Positions 10,101-20,312 of a DNA stretch of 64,000 bases are shown one piece after another (position 1 is the first letter of the stretch; every line of letters starts with the position of its first letter). The notes under the pieces were generated by a model, which made no database searches, was not told the origin of the DNA, and saw only the letters and a program-made list of their open reading frames with translations. The position numbers and the translations under genes were made by a program. The DNA is taken from assembly GCA_963556145.1 (NCBI GenBank), contig OY744464.1, positions 6,795,508 through 6,859,507 of the forward strand, in the 5' to 3' direction. The DNA is from Hygrocybe punicea (Eukaryota; Basidiomycota; Agaricomycetes; Agaricales; Hygrophoraceae).

Positions 10101-11636
10101 ATGGCGTCATCAAGCCGCCCACGTAATACACCACCCAACCGTAGGATCACCCTACGACCCCAAGACAAAAACGGCAAATACTTGAGCTCACCATCATCAT
10201 TGTCCATCTCCTCTGTCACAACACCATCAACAGGCTCCAAAAACCCACAACCGACCACACCACCAACATCGCCAACCGTTCCCCAACCACCCACACATAG
10301 AACCAGAATGGGCGAGTCCGGTTCCCTACGCTGGGATGGCGGCCCTGACGAAAAAACGACTTCCAGCCAATTCCTACGCGAAATCAACATCAAAATCGAG
10401 GACAAAGAGTACACGACGGACAAGAAGAAAGTCGACTGCTTTCGAAACAACCTGGACTTCGGCGGCACAGCTGACCAATGGCTAGACGGACTAGCCAACG
10501 ACATTAAAGACGACTGGGATAAGTTGGTCGAGGCCTTCGAGAAACAGTGGCCGAAGAATACCATTCCCAAACCATCCAAGGCCGAACGCATCCGGGAGCT
10601 CAAAGAATGGACCCTCGCCGTGGAAACCCTCAGCACGAAAACCGAGACGACGGGATCCAAAGAGGTCTGGACCCACATCAAATGGGCCAACGGGCTCCTT
10701 CCCAAGGCAAAAGATGCCGACGACACAAACGGCCTCCTATTACAAGACGTGTTCGACTCTCTACCAGCACCGGTCCACGACCTCATCAGACACAAACCCC
10801 GCACTACATACAAAGAGCTCACCGACACCGTGCGCGGTATCGACGTCATCCACCTGCGAGAAACCGTAGCCAAATACGAGAAAGACGAGGAAACCGCTTG
10901 CCTAGCACGGATCCCAGCATCCCCAACAAAAGCCCTACGCGAAGCCTTCACCGGCACTCACATCCACCACCCGATTAACCCCCCACAACAACACACCACT
11001 ATCCAGCACTACCGACCACACCCCGACCCACTCGACCCATTCGTCAACAACATGGGAGGCAGAGGGAATCTGTTCGCAGGCCGGGGGTTAACCCCACGCT
11101 TCCACAGAGGGGGACTGGAACCCACGAACATACCGCGACACCCTGCACCACTTCCGCCCGGACCCAATACCAGGGGCCATCCGATCGCTGCTCGATACCA
11201 AGACCTACAAAACCTCGCCATACAACAGCACCCTGACACAGACGTGGGACGCACCGCGTACAGAACCCAGGTTGATGAGTGGCACCGCGCCAACGGTAAC
11301 ATACAACCGGACGAATTACACCCGTACCCGTTGAGCCCCGGTACTGCACCACTCGGATCCCACGAATGTTGGGATTGCGGCCAGGCAGGCCACCGTGCGG
11401 CCGCCCTGGTTTGCAGAGGGGTCACACTCTCCGAACACGAATGTACCTGGCGCAGAATAGCGTCTCACATCGCCCGCGAATCGTGGAAAGAACGCCAAAC
11501 ACAAAACGTGAACTACGTGTCCCACGGACACCAAGGTTACGACGGGTTCGACAACCACGCGCACGACTACGGCAGATACTTTTACTCCAACAACTTCAAC
11601 GACAGCCAGGGAAATGGAAGGGGGCCGTCTGCATAA
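10101..11636 (+). CDS. Gypsy1 Gag polyprotein
   Basis: 511 residues from ATG 10101 (context CAAAATGGCG), chosen over the longer open frame because no ATG lies upstream in frame. The central part (FLREINIKIEDKEY...QWPKN) has the shape of a retrotransposon gag capsid region. Near the C-terminus is a knuckle-like CWDCGQAGHRAAALVC, CX2CX4HX6C, two residues longer than the usual CX2CX4HX4C. Gag would package the RNA and form cytoplasmic particles. The 3' 270 nt overlap the pol frame in the -1 register. I find no canonical slippery heptamer in the overlap. Confidence 0.88.
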   Translation: MASSSRPRNTPPNRRITLRPQDKNGKYLSSPSSLSISSVTTPSTGSKNPQPTTPPTSPTVPQPPTHRTRMGESGSLRWDGGPDEKTTSSQFLREINIKIEDKEYTTDKKKVDCFRNNLDFGGTADQWLDGLANDIKDDWDKLVEAFEKQWPKNTIPKPSKAERIRELKEWTLAVETLSTKTETTGSKEVWTHIKWANGLLPKAKDADDTNGLLLQDVFDSLPAPVHDLIRHKPRTTYKELTDTVRGIDVIHLRETVAKYEKDEETACLARIPASPTKALREAFTGTHIHHPINPPQQHTTIQHYRPHPDPLDPFVNNMGGRGNLFAGRGLTPRFHRGGLEPTNIPRHPAPLPPGPNTRGHPIAARYQDLQNLAIQQHPDTDVGRTAYRTQVDEWHRANGNIQPDELHPYPLSPGTAPLGSHECWDCGQAGHRAAALVCRGVTLSEHECTWRRIASHIARESWKERQTQNVNYVSHGHQGYDGFDNHAHDYGRYFYSNNFNDSQGNGRGPSA

Positions 11637-13705
11637 GCGGAAGTCAGACGGCCCAGACAAATCAACGAGCGGATACGCCGGTCCCCAACCACTGCGCGGG
11701 ATGGGTTGGGGACATGCCGGTATACCCCCCTAAATTCACATTGCATACAGAAGACACTCAGAACTCTCTAGTCAGTACAAATACTCCATGTCAAAGTCTC
11801 ACAACGATCAAACACGAAATCGTTGACCTTTATGCGGTGGGAAGGGATACACCGGCTGAAACAGACACGGCAAGACCATTTATCCAAACCATACTCCTCC
11901 AAGGCCCAAACGGGTTTGACCAATGCGCCCGTGGCCTCGCCGACGACGGCGCAATGGTAAACACAATATGTACATCTACATACAACAGACTACGCCACCA
12001 ACTCGGCCGCCTACACCCATCCAGCAAAATCCTGCGCATGGCAGACGGCACAAAAGTGCCGTCGCACGGGCGCTGGGTCGGAACCGTCCAGCTCGGAAAC
12101 ACCCGCAAGAGGGTGACATTCGAAGTATTCCCCAGTGGGGGTTGTTGGTCTGTCTTGTTGGGGAAACCCATTCTCCAACAATACGGAGCCACACACGACT
12201 ACAACGACGACACCCTACGCATCCCAAATGACGTCGGGTGGGAAATCCTCCGGAATGAAAATGACCGGCCCGGAACCCCGTGCTGCACAGCCCCGAACCC
12301 TCGACAAGCGAACTGCACCAACCCCAGTCAGATAAAAACGACGGCGTCCTTCAACACCCCAAACCAATTCGCCAGGCTCGCAGACCTGCTGGACACAGCA
12401 CTTTGCAACACCTTGGGAGTCGAAGACTCGGAAGAACCCGACTCGACAGAAACCCCACCAAGGACAACTGGCCCCGTCCACACACCCAAACACCACAAGC
12501 CCCACCGGAAAGGGAGATGCACACGACATCGACTGCGATGCACAGTGTTGCCCCCACGGAACGCTCACGACAGACAAAAGTCCCAAACAAGCGACGAACA
12601 CCCCCACACACACGACGCACCCACATGGGCCGTACATGACGGTGGAGGCCATACGGACAACAAGGACGTCGGAGACGCCCAACCGGAGGTCGAGATCGAC
12701 GCCGACCATTCCATTTTCACCTGGAAGACGGACCTGTTTAAGCCGGCGAGAGTGGCCGAAGTATTGGCCCAAGTCATGATAGGACTGGACTTGGACGAAG
12801 ACCAGAAAGCTAAGCTACGTGCCCTAATAACCGAATACGCTGACTGTTTCACCCTGTCCGTAGGCGAAGTCAACCCCGTGCCGGGCGCTGAGCATCGCAT
12901 ACACATACCAGAAGGCACAACATTTCCCAAGTGCATACCGAGACAACGACCCCTCACCCCACCACAACGCGAGTTCCTGCACAAAACCATCGAAACGCTG
13001 CTCGAAGGCGACATCATAGAGCCCATACGCCCCGAGGACGTGAAATGCGTGTCCCCCATCGCACTGGGCCAGAAAGTTCACGATAACCCAGGCCTCCTCC
13101 TGGACGAGCTCCGCCACAGAGTCAACAAAGAGTGCGCGGCTCACGGCTATCCCCCTGCACACGATCTCGACCCTCGACCCCCACAACCAGACACTCCAGT
13201 CGAGCCGCCGAAGCCCCAGACCTGGCGCTTTTGCCAAAACTACAATGCCCTGAACAACGTGACCCACGTCTTTCCCATGCCGCAGGGCGACGTCTGGTCA
13301 AAACAACGACGCTTGAGCGGACACAGATGGGTCCACGGTTTCGACTTCGCATCTGGCTTCTATGCCGTGATTATTCCCGAGGAGAGCAGGCCATACCTGG
13401 CCTTTTATATTGAGGGCCGTGGGTTCTTCACACAGAAACGTATGCCCTTCGGCCTCACGGGCGCCCCGTCGACGTTTGCACACGTCACGGCCGAGAAGCT
13501 TGGTGATATACTTTTGGCCCTCCAGCTCGAACTCTTTGTTGACGATGGCGGCATGGCAGGTGACGAATTCGACGACATGATGGATCGCACCAGGTGCTTC
13601 TTCCAACGCGTCCGCGACACGGGCTTATCACTCTCAGCAAAGAAGTCGAAATTCTTCATGACGGAGATGATCTTCGCAGGGTCCAAGCCGACGAAGCCAA
13701 ACTAA
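11366..13705 (+). CDS. Gypsy1 Pol, first part: protease and reverse transcriptase
   Basis: This frame is -1 to gag. Its first ATG (11366) lies within gag, so translation by frameshift is more likely than from that ATG. The aspartic protease shows GLADDGAMVNTI: DDGA replaces the usual D(S/T)GA, and flap-side VLLGKPILQQYG follows. The reverse transcriptase shows WRFCQNYNALNNVT, FDFASGFYAV, RMPFGLTGAPSTFAH and the catalytic FVDD. The frame stops at 13703-13705, just after FFMTEMIFAG, before the end of the RT connection. The rest of pol continues in the next -1 frame from about 13680. A one-base loss in the GGG run near 13680 would explain it. Confidence 0.88.
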   Translation: MLGLRPGRPPCGRPGLQRGHTLRTRMYLAQNSVSHRPRIVERTPNTKRELRVPRTPRLRRVRQPRARLRQILLLQQLQRQPGKWKGAVCISGSQTAQTNQRADTPVPNHCAGWVGDMPVYPPKFTLHTEDTQNSLVSTNTPCQSLTTIKHEIVDLYAVGRDTPAETDTARPFIQTILLQGPNGFDQCARGLADDGAMVNTICTSTYNRLRHQLGRLHPSSKILRMADGTKVPSHGRWVGTVQLGNTRKRVTFEVFPSGGCWSVLLGKPILQQYGATHDYNDDTLRIPNDVGWEILRNENDRPGTPCCTAPNPRQANCTNPSQIKTTASFNTPNQFARLADLLDTALCNTLGVEDSEEPDSTETPPRTTGPVHTPKHHKPHRKGRCTRHRLRCTVLPPRNAHDRQKSQTSDEHPHTHDAPTWAVHDGGGHTDNKDVGDAQPEVEIDADHSIFTWKTDLFKPARVAEVLAQVMIGLDLDEDQKAKLRALITEYADCFTLSVGEVNPVPGAEHRIHIPEGTTFPKCIPRQRPLTPPQREFLHKTIETLLEGDIIEPIRPEDVKCVSPIALGQKVHDNPGLLLDELRHRVNKECAAHGYPPAHDLDPRPPQPDTPVEPPKPQTWRFCQNYNALNNVTHVFPMPQGDVWSKQRRLSGHRWVHGFDFASGFYAVIIPEESRPYLAFYIEGRGFFTQKRMPFGLTGAPSTFAHVTAEKLGDILLALQLELFVDDGGMAGDEFDDMMDRTRCFFQRVRDTGLSLSAKKSKFFMTEMIFAGSKPTKPN

Positions 13706-16029
13706 CTGCAGTGGTCAACTGGTGCCCACCCCCTGACCTCCTCGCTCTTTCTAGTTTTCTAGGCCTGACCGGTTATTTCAGGGATCTCATCCGCGGCTAC
13801 GCCACGTTAGCTCAACCTCTGTCCGACTTATTATGGTCCGTGGACGTTCCAAAGAACACTGGGAAGTCCGCCTACCGCGCAGCATTGCGTAATGTCAAGC
13901 TGGCCGACGTGTGGACCGAGAAGCACCAAAAGTGCTTCCTTGACCTGAAAGCAGTGCTAACGTCCTCACCCATCCTTGTTGCCCCCAGGTTCGATGGAAC
14001 CCCATTCATCGTCACATCCGACGGCTGCAAGGAAGGCTTCAGGGCCGTCCTGGCCCAATGCATTCCCGTGACGAGACCGGGGGGCAAAGTCGTCACGGAG
14101 CTACACCCCATAGCGTACGCCTCCAAACGCACTTCCCTGGCGGAGGAGTGCTACAAACCCTTTCTGCTGGAGTTCGCGGCCCTCAAGTTTGGCCTCGACA
14201 AGTTCGACGACATCATATGGGGCTTCCCCGTCGAGCTGGAGACAGACTGCCAGGCCCTCCGCGACGTCTTGCTGAGCACCGACCTCAGCACCACCCATGC
14301 CCATTGGCGCGACGGCGTACTCGCTCACCAGATAGTCAGCGTCAGGCACATCGCGGGTAAGATCAACTTCGTGGGCGACGCGCTCAGTCGAAAGGATGAG
14401 GAGCTACCCCGGGTACTGACAGACGGCAGTGACTGGACCGTCCTCCCCGACTGGGAGGTGTCGTGCGGCCTCACCTTCGACCTGTTCGTGGTGGGAGAGT
14501 CCTCGAACGACCTGCACTCATCCCTACGTGCTCGCTTCCAGGCTGAGCGCGCGTTCCTGGATGTTATAGACGCGTTGCTCGGGGTCCCACAGGACGCGAC
14601 CGATCGCGACCGCAAACGCGCGGCACACCAAGCAAAGGACTTCCTAATCGACGACGGCCGCCTATGGAGGATCGGTGGCGCCACTGTCGCGCGAGCTGTC
14701 TCCCGCCGAGAATGCGTCACCAAGGCCGAAGCCACAGAACTGGCCAGGGTGGAGCATGCAAAGACGCATATGGGCCGTGATGTCATCAAGATGCAACTAC
14801 TGGACCGGATATTCAGCCCATTCCTCGACGCATCCGTGACCGCAGCCATCCGCGAATGCGGCCGGTGTAAGAACTTCGGCAACACCCACCTGCACGCCCT
14901 GCTGCAGCCAATCGTCCGATGCAGGCCCTTCGAACTCCTCGTAGGGGACTACACATCCATGCCCCTCGGAAAAGGTGGGTTCTCGAAGATCGGCCTGTAT
15001 GCTGACGTCTTCTCTAGGAAGCCATTCGCCTTCAAGGCCAAGTCCGCTTCAGGAAAAACGACAGTCGACAGCCTCAGCCGTATAGCCAACATGTTCATGG
15101 CCCCGGACGTCTTCATGTCTGACGGCGGCTCCCACTTTGACTGCGATGCGGTGCGTGACCACTGCGCTGATATGGGTACTAAGCATCACGTTGTAGCCGC
15201 CTACTCCCCGTGGATCAACGGCCTCATAGAGGGCTACAACAAGATCTTGTTGAATACCCTTAAGCGTCTGTGTGCCCCTGGCCTCGGTGAGGATGACTAC
15301 GACCAGATGGCAACGAAGGACATCCCAAAGAACTGGCCAGACCACCTTGACGCGGCCGTGAAGGCATTATCTGATCGCATACTACCCTCACTCAAGTTCT
15401 CGCCCAATGAGCTACTCTTCGCACTTCCCATAGACACACCGGTCGCCGAGGACCCAGTGGCAATCCCTCTAGCCTCTGAGACCGACGTGGCGATTCATAT
15501 GGCATACGCAGACCAACTACGGCTGGACGGCTGGTCCTGCGCAGTGGACCACGCAGCTCGCCGGAAAGCTATCTTTGACGCGAAGGTCATCAGTCGGGCC
15601 CCAAGAGAAGTTATATTTAAAACTTGTCAACTCGTTCAAGTGTACCGCAGCGATCTGATCAATGTATTTGCTAGTGAACGCAAACTCGTGCCCTTCTGGT
15701 CTCCCCCGCGCCGCGTCGTAACACGCATCCGCAACTCATACACTCTGGAAACTATGGACGGCACCTCACTCAATGGCACCTTCAACGCCAGAAGGCTTAG
15801 GCCTTTCGAGCCCAAAGATGGCACCAAGATGGCGCAGGATGAGGTCTCAAGACTGGCAGACAGAGCGGATGGGGAGCCGACAGAGCTGGACACCAGGGAC
15901 ACCAACGACTTTCCCTTCGACGATTCTGTGGAGACAGTGGAGGAGGATCGCCTTGCCGGTAGCGACGAGGGCGTCGCTAAAGAAGGGGGGGCACTTGTAG
16001 TAGATGTACCTGGACAGTCACGTGACTAG
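13676..16029 (+). CDS. Gypsy1 Pol, second part: RT thumb, RNase H and integrase
   Basis: It resumes at RVQADEAKLTAVVNW, the usual sequence after the RT palm in this family. RNase H: TSDGCKEGF, ELETDCQAL, GDALSRK. Integrase: zinc-binding HAKTHMG...CGRCKN, then core D (VGDYTSM), D (MSDGGSHFD) and E (NGLIEGYN). A GPY/F-like tail (VPFWSPPRRVV) and an acidic C-terminus follow. No chromodomain seen. The stop codon (16027-16029) lies inside the 3' LTR. The frame itself is clean, so apart from the break near 13680 the element could be coding-competent. Confidence 0.9.
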
Positions 16030-16208
16030 GATTCCCACGGTTGTGTTTCCTTAGTAGTACAGATCTCGTGTTGTAGCGATTATCATCACCATCATCACTC
16101 GATTCCATCCCAGTTCCCTCAGCTGACTCCGTCCCTCCACACCGGTTCCAGTTGCGGTCTTTTGAAAATTTGTCAAAAAACCAGACCGGACCGGACTTTC
16201 AAACCCTA

Positions 16209-16658
16209 GTCGTGACTTGCCGTCGTCATTTGCAATCATTGTGCCTTGCCGTCATTGTGCCTTGCCATCATTGTGGGTGCCATTGTCGCGGTTGCCATTG
16301 TCGCGGTTGCCATTGTTGCGGTTGCGGTTGCAGTCCTCATCCCCTCGTCCTTTTTGTCCCTGTCCTCGTAGTTGGTTCGTCGTCATGGTTGTGTGGTGTG
16401 TCTGTAGTTGTCTGGTTAGTCAGTATGATAGAACTCTATAAATAAATACTTATTGCAGCGCAGGTGCACCACTTCCCGCTGCTCTTTTCTCCCCCTAACC
16501 TTGCCTGTCTTCATTTCGTTACGTTTGGTCTTGCTGTTGCCACATAGTCGAGGTCAAAGTCACATGTCACAGGATCGTGACACTACCCGTGAAAAACCTG
16601 TGGACCTGTGGCTGGGTACGGGTAAATCATGGGTCCCGATTTGGTTACCCGTACCTGT
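16209..16658 (-). other. Right interior of hAT F with exon block
   Basis: It holds the tandem GTTGCCATTGTCGCG repeat (about 16272-16330) and a minus-strand block GCAGCGGGAAGTGGTGCACC at about 16456-16482. The following intron keeps its acceptor (CTACAG, ending at 16402), but its donor reads ATAAGT instead of GTAAGT. It parallels the intact block at 8405-8450. Confidence 0.55.
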
Positions 16659-16899
16659 TGTGGTGAATGCGGCCTGGGTAGGCACGGATTCGGGGTGTGC
16701 GAGATCGTTGTCACTGGGCTCAAAACCCAAAACTCTTCTTGTTTGTAACTATGTACACAAGCCACTATATAGGTACTGTATAGTATCTATAAATGGACTG
16801 TGGTGAAGAAATGGTGAAGTGGGATTGTAAAGAAGATAAGGTAAACTGTAACAATAGAAAATAAGAGAATACGCACACAGAGAGATATCAATCTCTACA
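16659..16899 (+). mobile_element. Solo LTR of the 60-kb LTR family
   Basis: 241 bp from TGTGGTGAATGCGGCC to ATCTCTACA, homologous over its length to the LTRs at 60350 and 63619. Flanks share CTGT (16655-16658 and 16900-16903), consistent with a 4-5-bp duplication. No interior remains, so it arose by LTR-LTR recombination. Confidence 0.8.
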
Positions 16900-16969
16900 C
16901 TGTACCCACGCGGACCCATACCTGTGATCCGTGTGGGTTTCAATACCCGTGCATATGACTACACACGGT

Positions 16970-17004
16970 GACACGTCAATTGACATGCGTCCAGTGTGGC
17001 GAGG
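16970..17004 (+). repeat. Nested palindrome of hAT E, right piece (35 bp)
   Basis: Contains the core ACGTCAATTGACATG and the end GCGAGG. Partner of 7953-7969. Confidence 0.8.
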
Positions 17005-17201
17005 TCGAATAGGTGGCGTGGGCTGGCAAAAGTAAGAGAGACTGAGGGTTACCCACCATGGCTACAGGTCCCAGGTAACCCTTGGCTTGGAATGTGAGTA
17101 CCCACGACAAAACCCATACCCTGAGGATGGGTATGGGTGTTCAACAGGTATGGGTACAAGTACCCCTGGAATTACCCAGGGGTTACCTGTGCCATTCACT
17201 A

Positions 17202-17647
17202 GATGTACATACCTGTTGCATTCCTGTCATTCTTGTTGTCTTTGTCTACATCTCCGCCATCCTTGTCCCCATCATTCCCATCCCTGTCATCCCCATCCCC
17301 ATCTCCATTGTCCCCATTCCCACTGTTCTGGTCCCTATCATTCCTGTTCCTGTCATTCCCCTCATTGTTGTCATTGTCCTCATTGTTGTTGTCATCCCCT
17401 GTAGTCCTTGTAGTCTCCGTTGTCCTGTTGTCCCCTTGCTGGTGTCCCCTCGCTAGCTGTCTCCATCCCTGTCGTCATCCCCTGGCTGGCCATATGTGCC
17501 CTCATTGCCTCTGTCCTAATCATTGCCTGCCACCTGCCATCTCAGCCCTTCAGTTGGGCGTTGACGTGACATGGTGCAGGCATGCATTTTGCAGTCCATT
17601 CCTGGTGTAGCAGTGAGAAAGTTCCACATAAAAACATCAATATTAGT
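17202..17647 (+). repeat. Host repeat HR1, right part, with long hydrophobic frame
   Basis: Homologous in reverse to 39060-39610. It is dominated by CCC-ATC/GTC-type triplets. One frame from about 17210 reads VFVYISAILVPIIP and continues as Val/Ile/Pro repeats, then meets a stop near 17456. The same frame is open for longer in HR2. The opposite strand reads acidic Asp/Gly/Asn repeats. It is cut at 17648 by the LINE insertion. Whether it is coding is unresolved. Confidence 0.55.
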
Positions 17648-18163
17648 TAGCATAGTAATTTTTTTTTTTTTTTTTTTTTTGAGTCAGATTTATTGTCCCA
17701 CAGGGTTGTACCCTATGTCAGACGTTACATGTGGGCGAAAAGTATACTAGTGGAATAGAAATTTAAAAAATTGGGATCCGTCCCAGTTCCTGCGCCTCTG
17801 GTTTACGAATGTAGTCACGACGGAGTAAGTCCCCCGTGACCGCATATCCAATGCTGTTTTAGACGCCTGGCCTGGCTGTGAGGGTGCCCGGTGGTGCTAG
17901 TGGGGATTGCGTTGTGGGGGGTCTGGACCGTATAAGTGCTCAGCCGCCGAGGCGGGCATGCACGAGGAAGATGGGGCTGCAGGGTGGAGAAGGTATGGTG
18001 AAAGGGTGATTGTCTGTTGATGCTGGTTGTACAGTGTGGTCGACGATAAAGTCGGGTGGGCGGGGGCGGCGTAGATCTTGATGTGAGCGAGCGTGTGTGG
18101 GGGTGGGGGTGGGGGTGGGGAATTATCAGTGACGGTAGTAGCGCTGTTGGAAAGTAAAGTTAG

Positions 18164-20312
18164 TCAAGTATGGATCGGGTTGCGAATGTCACTGAAGGAA
18201 TCTTTAAGTCTGCCTGTACGGCGTACGAATTTTAAAAGCTCTGATATGCCTTTATTGTTATTGAGGAGGTAGGTGAGGGATCGGGCTTGTGTTCTAAGTT
18301 AGTGTTGCCATGGCTATAGCCGATGTTTTTTGAAAAATTGCCTTTTTAGGCTAGTAAAATTAGGAAAAATTATGAAAATATTTGAGGAGATGGGTGAAGC
18401 CAAAGCTGGGGGGTCACTTAAGGGTGCTAAGAATTTGGTGCCCAATCTTCAGAGTTATTCAACCATAGCTGTTGAGCCTAGCCAGCTACCATCCAACAGC
18501 TATCCCTGAAGAACCCTGAGAATTGAGCCCCAAATCCTTAGCACCCTTAAGTGACCCCCCAGCTTTTGGCTTTGCCCATCTCCTCAAATATTTTCATAAT
18601 TTTGCCTAATTTTACTAGCCTAAAAAGGCAATTTTTCAAAAAACATCGGCTATAGCTGTGGCAACACTATTCTAAGTGTGTTAGTCAGTGAGTGACGTGC
18701 GTTACGGTAGAGCGGACAGTCGAAGAGGAAGTGGTGTACAGTTTCCTTCGCTTGGGCGCATTTGGGGCAAATTTCGGTATCGGATTTCTTGATTTTGTGT
18801 AGATAGGCATTGAGCGGGAGATGTCCCATGTGTATTTGTGTGATTAGACTGGTCTGGGGGTGAGTTAGGTCAAGTGTGGTTTTAAGGAATTTGTTAAAGG
18901 GGAAGTCAGGGTCGATACGGGTGAATCGTATGTATCGTGGCGATCGTTGCCAGGCGTCCTTCCATTGTATTATTGGTTGTTTGTTGAATGATTGTTTGAG
19001 GGCCAAGGCGTTGGAGGGCAGGGGTTTGAGTCAAAGGGCGTGGGGTAGGGAGTGTCGCGGGCTGGTGGTTCCTCTCGCTGCTGCTTTGGCCTCTGTGTCG
19101 GCTTGTTCGTTCCCGGGGACGCCACTGTGGCTTGATATCCATTTGATAGTAATAACGAGGAGGTGGTTGGTGTCAGTAAGACGTCGGACTGCTTTGTGGA
19201 AGATGTCTAATGTGTGTTGACCGGGTTTAGGGCTTGTTCTGGTGGAGGTTAGTGCACGTATTGTCGGTTGGCAATCAATGTAGATGGAGACGTCACGTAG
19301 GAGTATTTCACGGCTTAGTAAGTGTATGGCGAGGGTGCCAGCTATGTTTTCTGCCTCGACGTTGTGGTGAGAGTCGCTGGGTCCTAGGTGATAGCGGAGT
19401 GTTCTGGCTTGTGTACGTCCATTGCAGTAAAGGACCACCGCTGCGCCCATGCCTTCTTTGAGTGTGGAGCTGTCCGAGTATATTTTTATGTCTGCTTTGT
19501 CGTTGTCGTGTTGTTCTATGGATTTGTCTCTGGTGTCGGGTATGGAGGTGTGGAAAGGGGGGGGGGGTATGTGAGTGCGTTGGGCGTATGGGTTCTATGT
19601 CGTGTGGGTCGATTTGGAAGAGGTGGGTGAGTGTGTGGAGGGGGGATCTGTGTCTGGCGACAAGGTGTTTTGCACAGCATCGTATAGGAATGTATAGTGG
19701 GTGTGAGGCGGGGAGGGATGCCATTCTGATGACCGATCTGTGACAAACTTTGTGCATTAGTAAGTCGATGGGCAGAATGCCAGCGTGGAGATCAAATAGG
19801 TCGTTTGGTGTAGTTCTGAGGGCTCCAGTGATAGGTATAGATGCCAAGCGTTGGGTTTTTGTGAGCTCGCGCATCGCTCTGACTGAGCCTTTTCTATCGG
19901 TGCCGTTTGTTGTCTTGTGGACTGGGGTGTACCAAACGTCGGCTGCATAGGTCATTTTTGGGATAGCCACGGCCGTGTATAGCTGTCGCATTAGCTTTCT
20001 GGGAACGCCTGATTTGGGCCGTGTTATTCTGCGGAAGAGATGGATTCATTTGGTGGTCTTGGCGATTGCGTGTTCTCGCTGTTCATGCCATCAGAGGTGC
20101 TGGTCTATGATGATGCCGAGGAAGTGGTGTGTCTTGACGGGTTTAATGAGAGTGTCGTTGAGCGCGAGTGGGGGTCTCGATACATTGCTGCACTGTGAGA
20201 AGTCTATCAGCACGAATTTGCTGGTTTCGAATTTAGAATTGTGGTCCTTGGACCAGCTGAAGGCTCCGTCCTGCTTTGTCATGATGTTCTTGATGAGTCT
20301 GTTGGTTGCCGT
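18164..20312 (-). pseudogene. LINE ORF2, 3' part: RT end, RNase H and C-terminal zinc motif
   Basis: Reading on the minus strand from 20312: ATNRLIKNIMTKQDGAF continues the reverse transcriptase begun at 34262. An RNase H domain follows (YIDCQPTIRAL, VITIKWISSHSGVPGNEQAD; about 19450-19031). Next comes CPKCAQAKETVHHFLFDC (near 18770-18720), the CX2C...H...C motif common at LINE C-termini. The frame shifts between 19520 and 19440. The foldback hAT at 18300-18669 splits the last codons; beyond it the frame runs to TGA at 18164-18166. Inactive. Confidence 0.85.
18300..18669. mobile_element. Foldback hAT MITE (370 bp)
   Basis: It begins TAGTGTTGCCATGGCTATAG and ends in CTATAGCTGTGGCAACACTA, with arms of over 60 bp and near-symmetry throughout. 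The perfect 8-bp duplication is TTCTAAGT (18292-18299 and 18670-18677). A sister copy is at 40069-40439. It lacks the palindrome and exon modules of the large elements. Confidence 0.95.

Larger units (their letters stand above)
9780..16140 (+). mobile_element. Gypsy1: near-intact Ty3/Gypsy LTR retrotransposon
   Basis: LTRs at 9780-9924 and 15996-16140 (145 bp) differ at one position by eye (TG versus CG near 9857 and 16077). The target duplication is ACCGG (9775-9779 and 16141-16145). The LTR begins TGTAGTAGATG. The interior starts, four nucleotides after the LTR, with TGGTGATGAGAGC as likely primer-binding site. It encodes gag and pol in different frames. LTR near-identity means a young insertion, and it sits at the innermost level of the nest. 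Confidence 0.95.
8538..16208. mobile_element. Non-autonomous hAT element A (7.7 kb with Gypsy1 inside)
   Basis: The left terminus TAGTGTTTTAAAGTCC pairs with the reversed right terminus TAGGGTTTGAAAGTCC. The perfect 8-bp target duplication is GTCGTGAC (8530-8537 and 16209-16216), matching the hAT preference nTnnnnAn. Without Gypsy1 the element is about 1.3 kb. It contains a GGCGCGCC exon block at 8788-8821 with donor at 8822, another block ending at 8968 with intron 8969-9003, a CAA/CAC/CGA tract (9010-9300) and the palindrome 9320-9372. Confidence 0.92.
7970..16961. mobile_element. Non-autonomous hAT element F (9 kb with nested insertions)
   Basis: It starts TAGTGAATGGCACAGGTA. Its right end, reversed, reads TAGTCATATGCACGGGTA (13 of 18 matching). 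The flanking 8-bp duplication CACACGGT is perfect (7962-7969 and 16962-16969). It carries palindrome 8081-8133 and two minus-strand exon blocks with intron 8403-8358 and a second, donor-damaged intron ending at 16402. It also has an 18-bp tandem repeat near 16272-16330 and the solo LTR 16659-16899. hAT A is inserted at 8538. Confidence 0.85.
4588..17201. mobile_element. Non-autonomous hAT element E (12.6 kb with nested insertions)
   Basis: It begins TAGTGAATGGCATGGGTA and ends in the reverse complement of TAGTGAATGGCACAGGTAA. The target duplication is GATGTATA at 4580-4587 and GATGTACA at 17202-17209 (7 of 8). An uninterrupted homologue of both flanks, with a single GATGTACA, lies in reverse near 39600-39615. 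No transposase is encoded. Own sequence is 4588-4640, 6542-7961 and 16970-17201. That sequence holds an intron-like segment 7526-7571 (GTAAGT...TTTACAG), a GGTGCACC block followed by intron 7788-7846, and the nested palindrome split at 7953-7969 and 16970-17004. Nested inside are the antisense LTR element and hAT F. Confidence 0.88.

Noticed and set aside
11600..11636. Programmed -1 slippery site between gag and pol of Gypsy1
   Set aside because: Codons AGG GGG CCG do not form an X XXY YYZ heptamer in the gag frame; I could not support a specific site.
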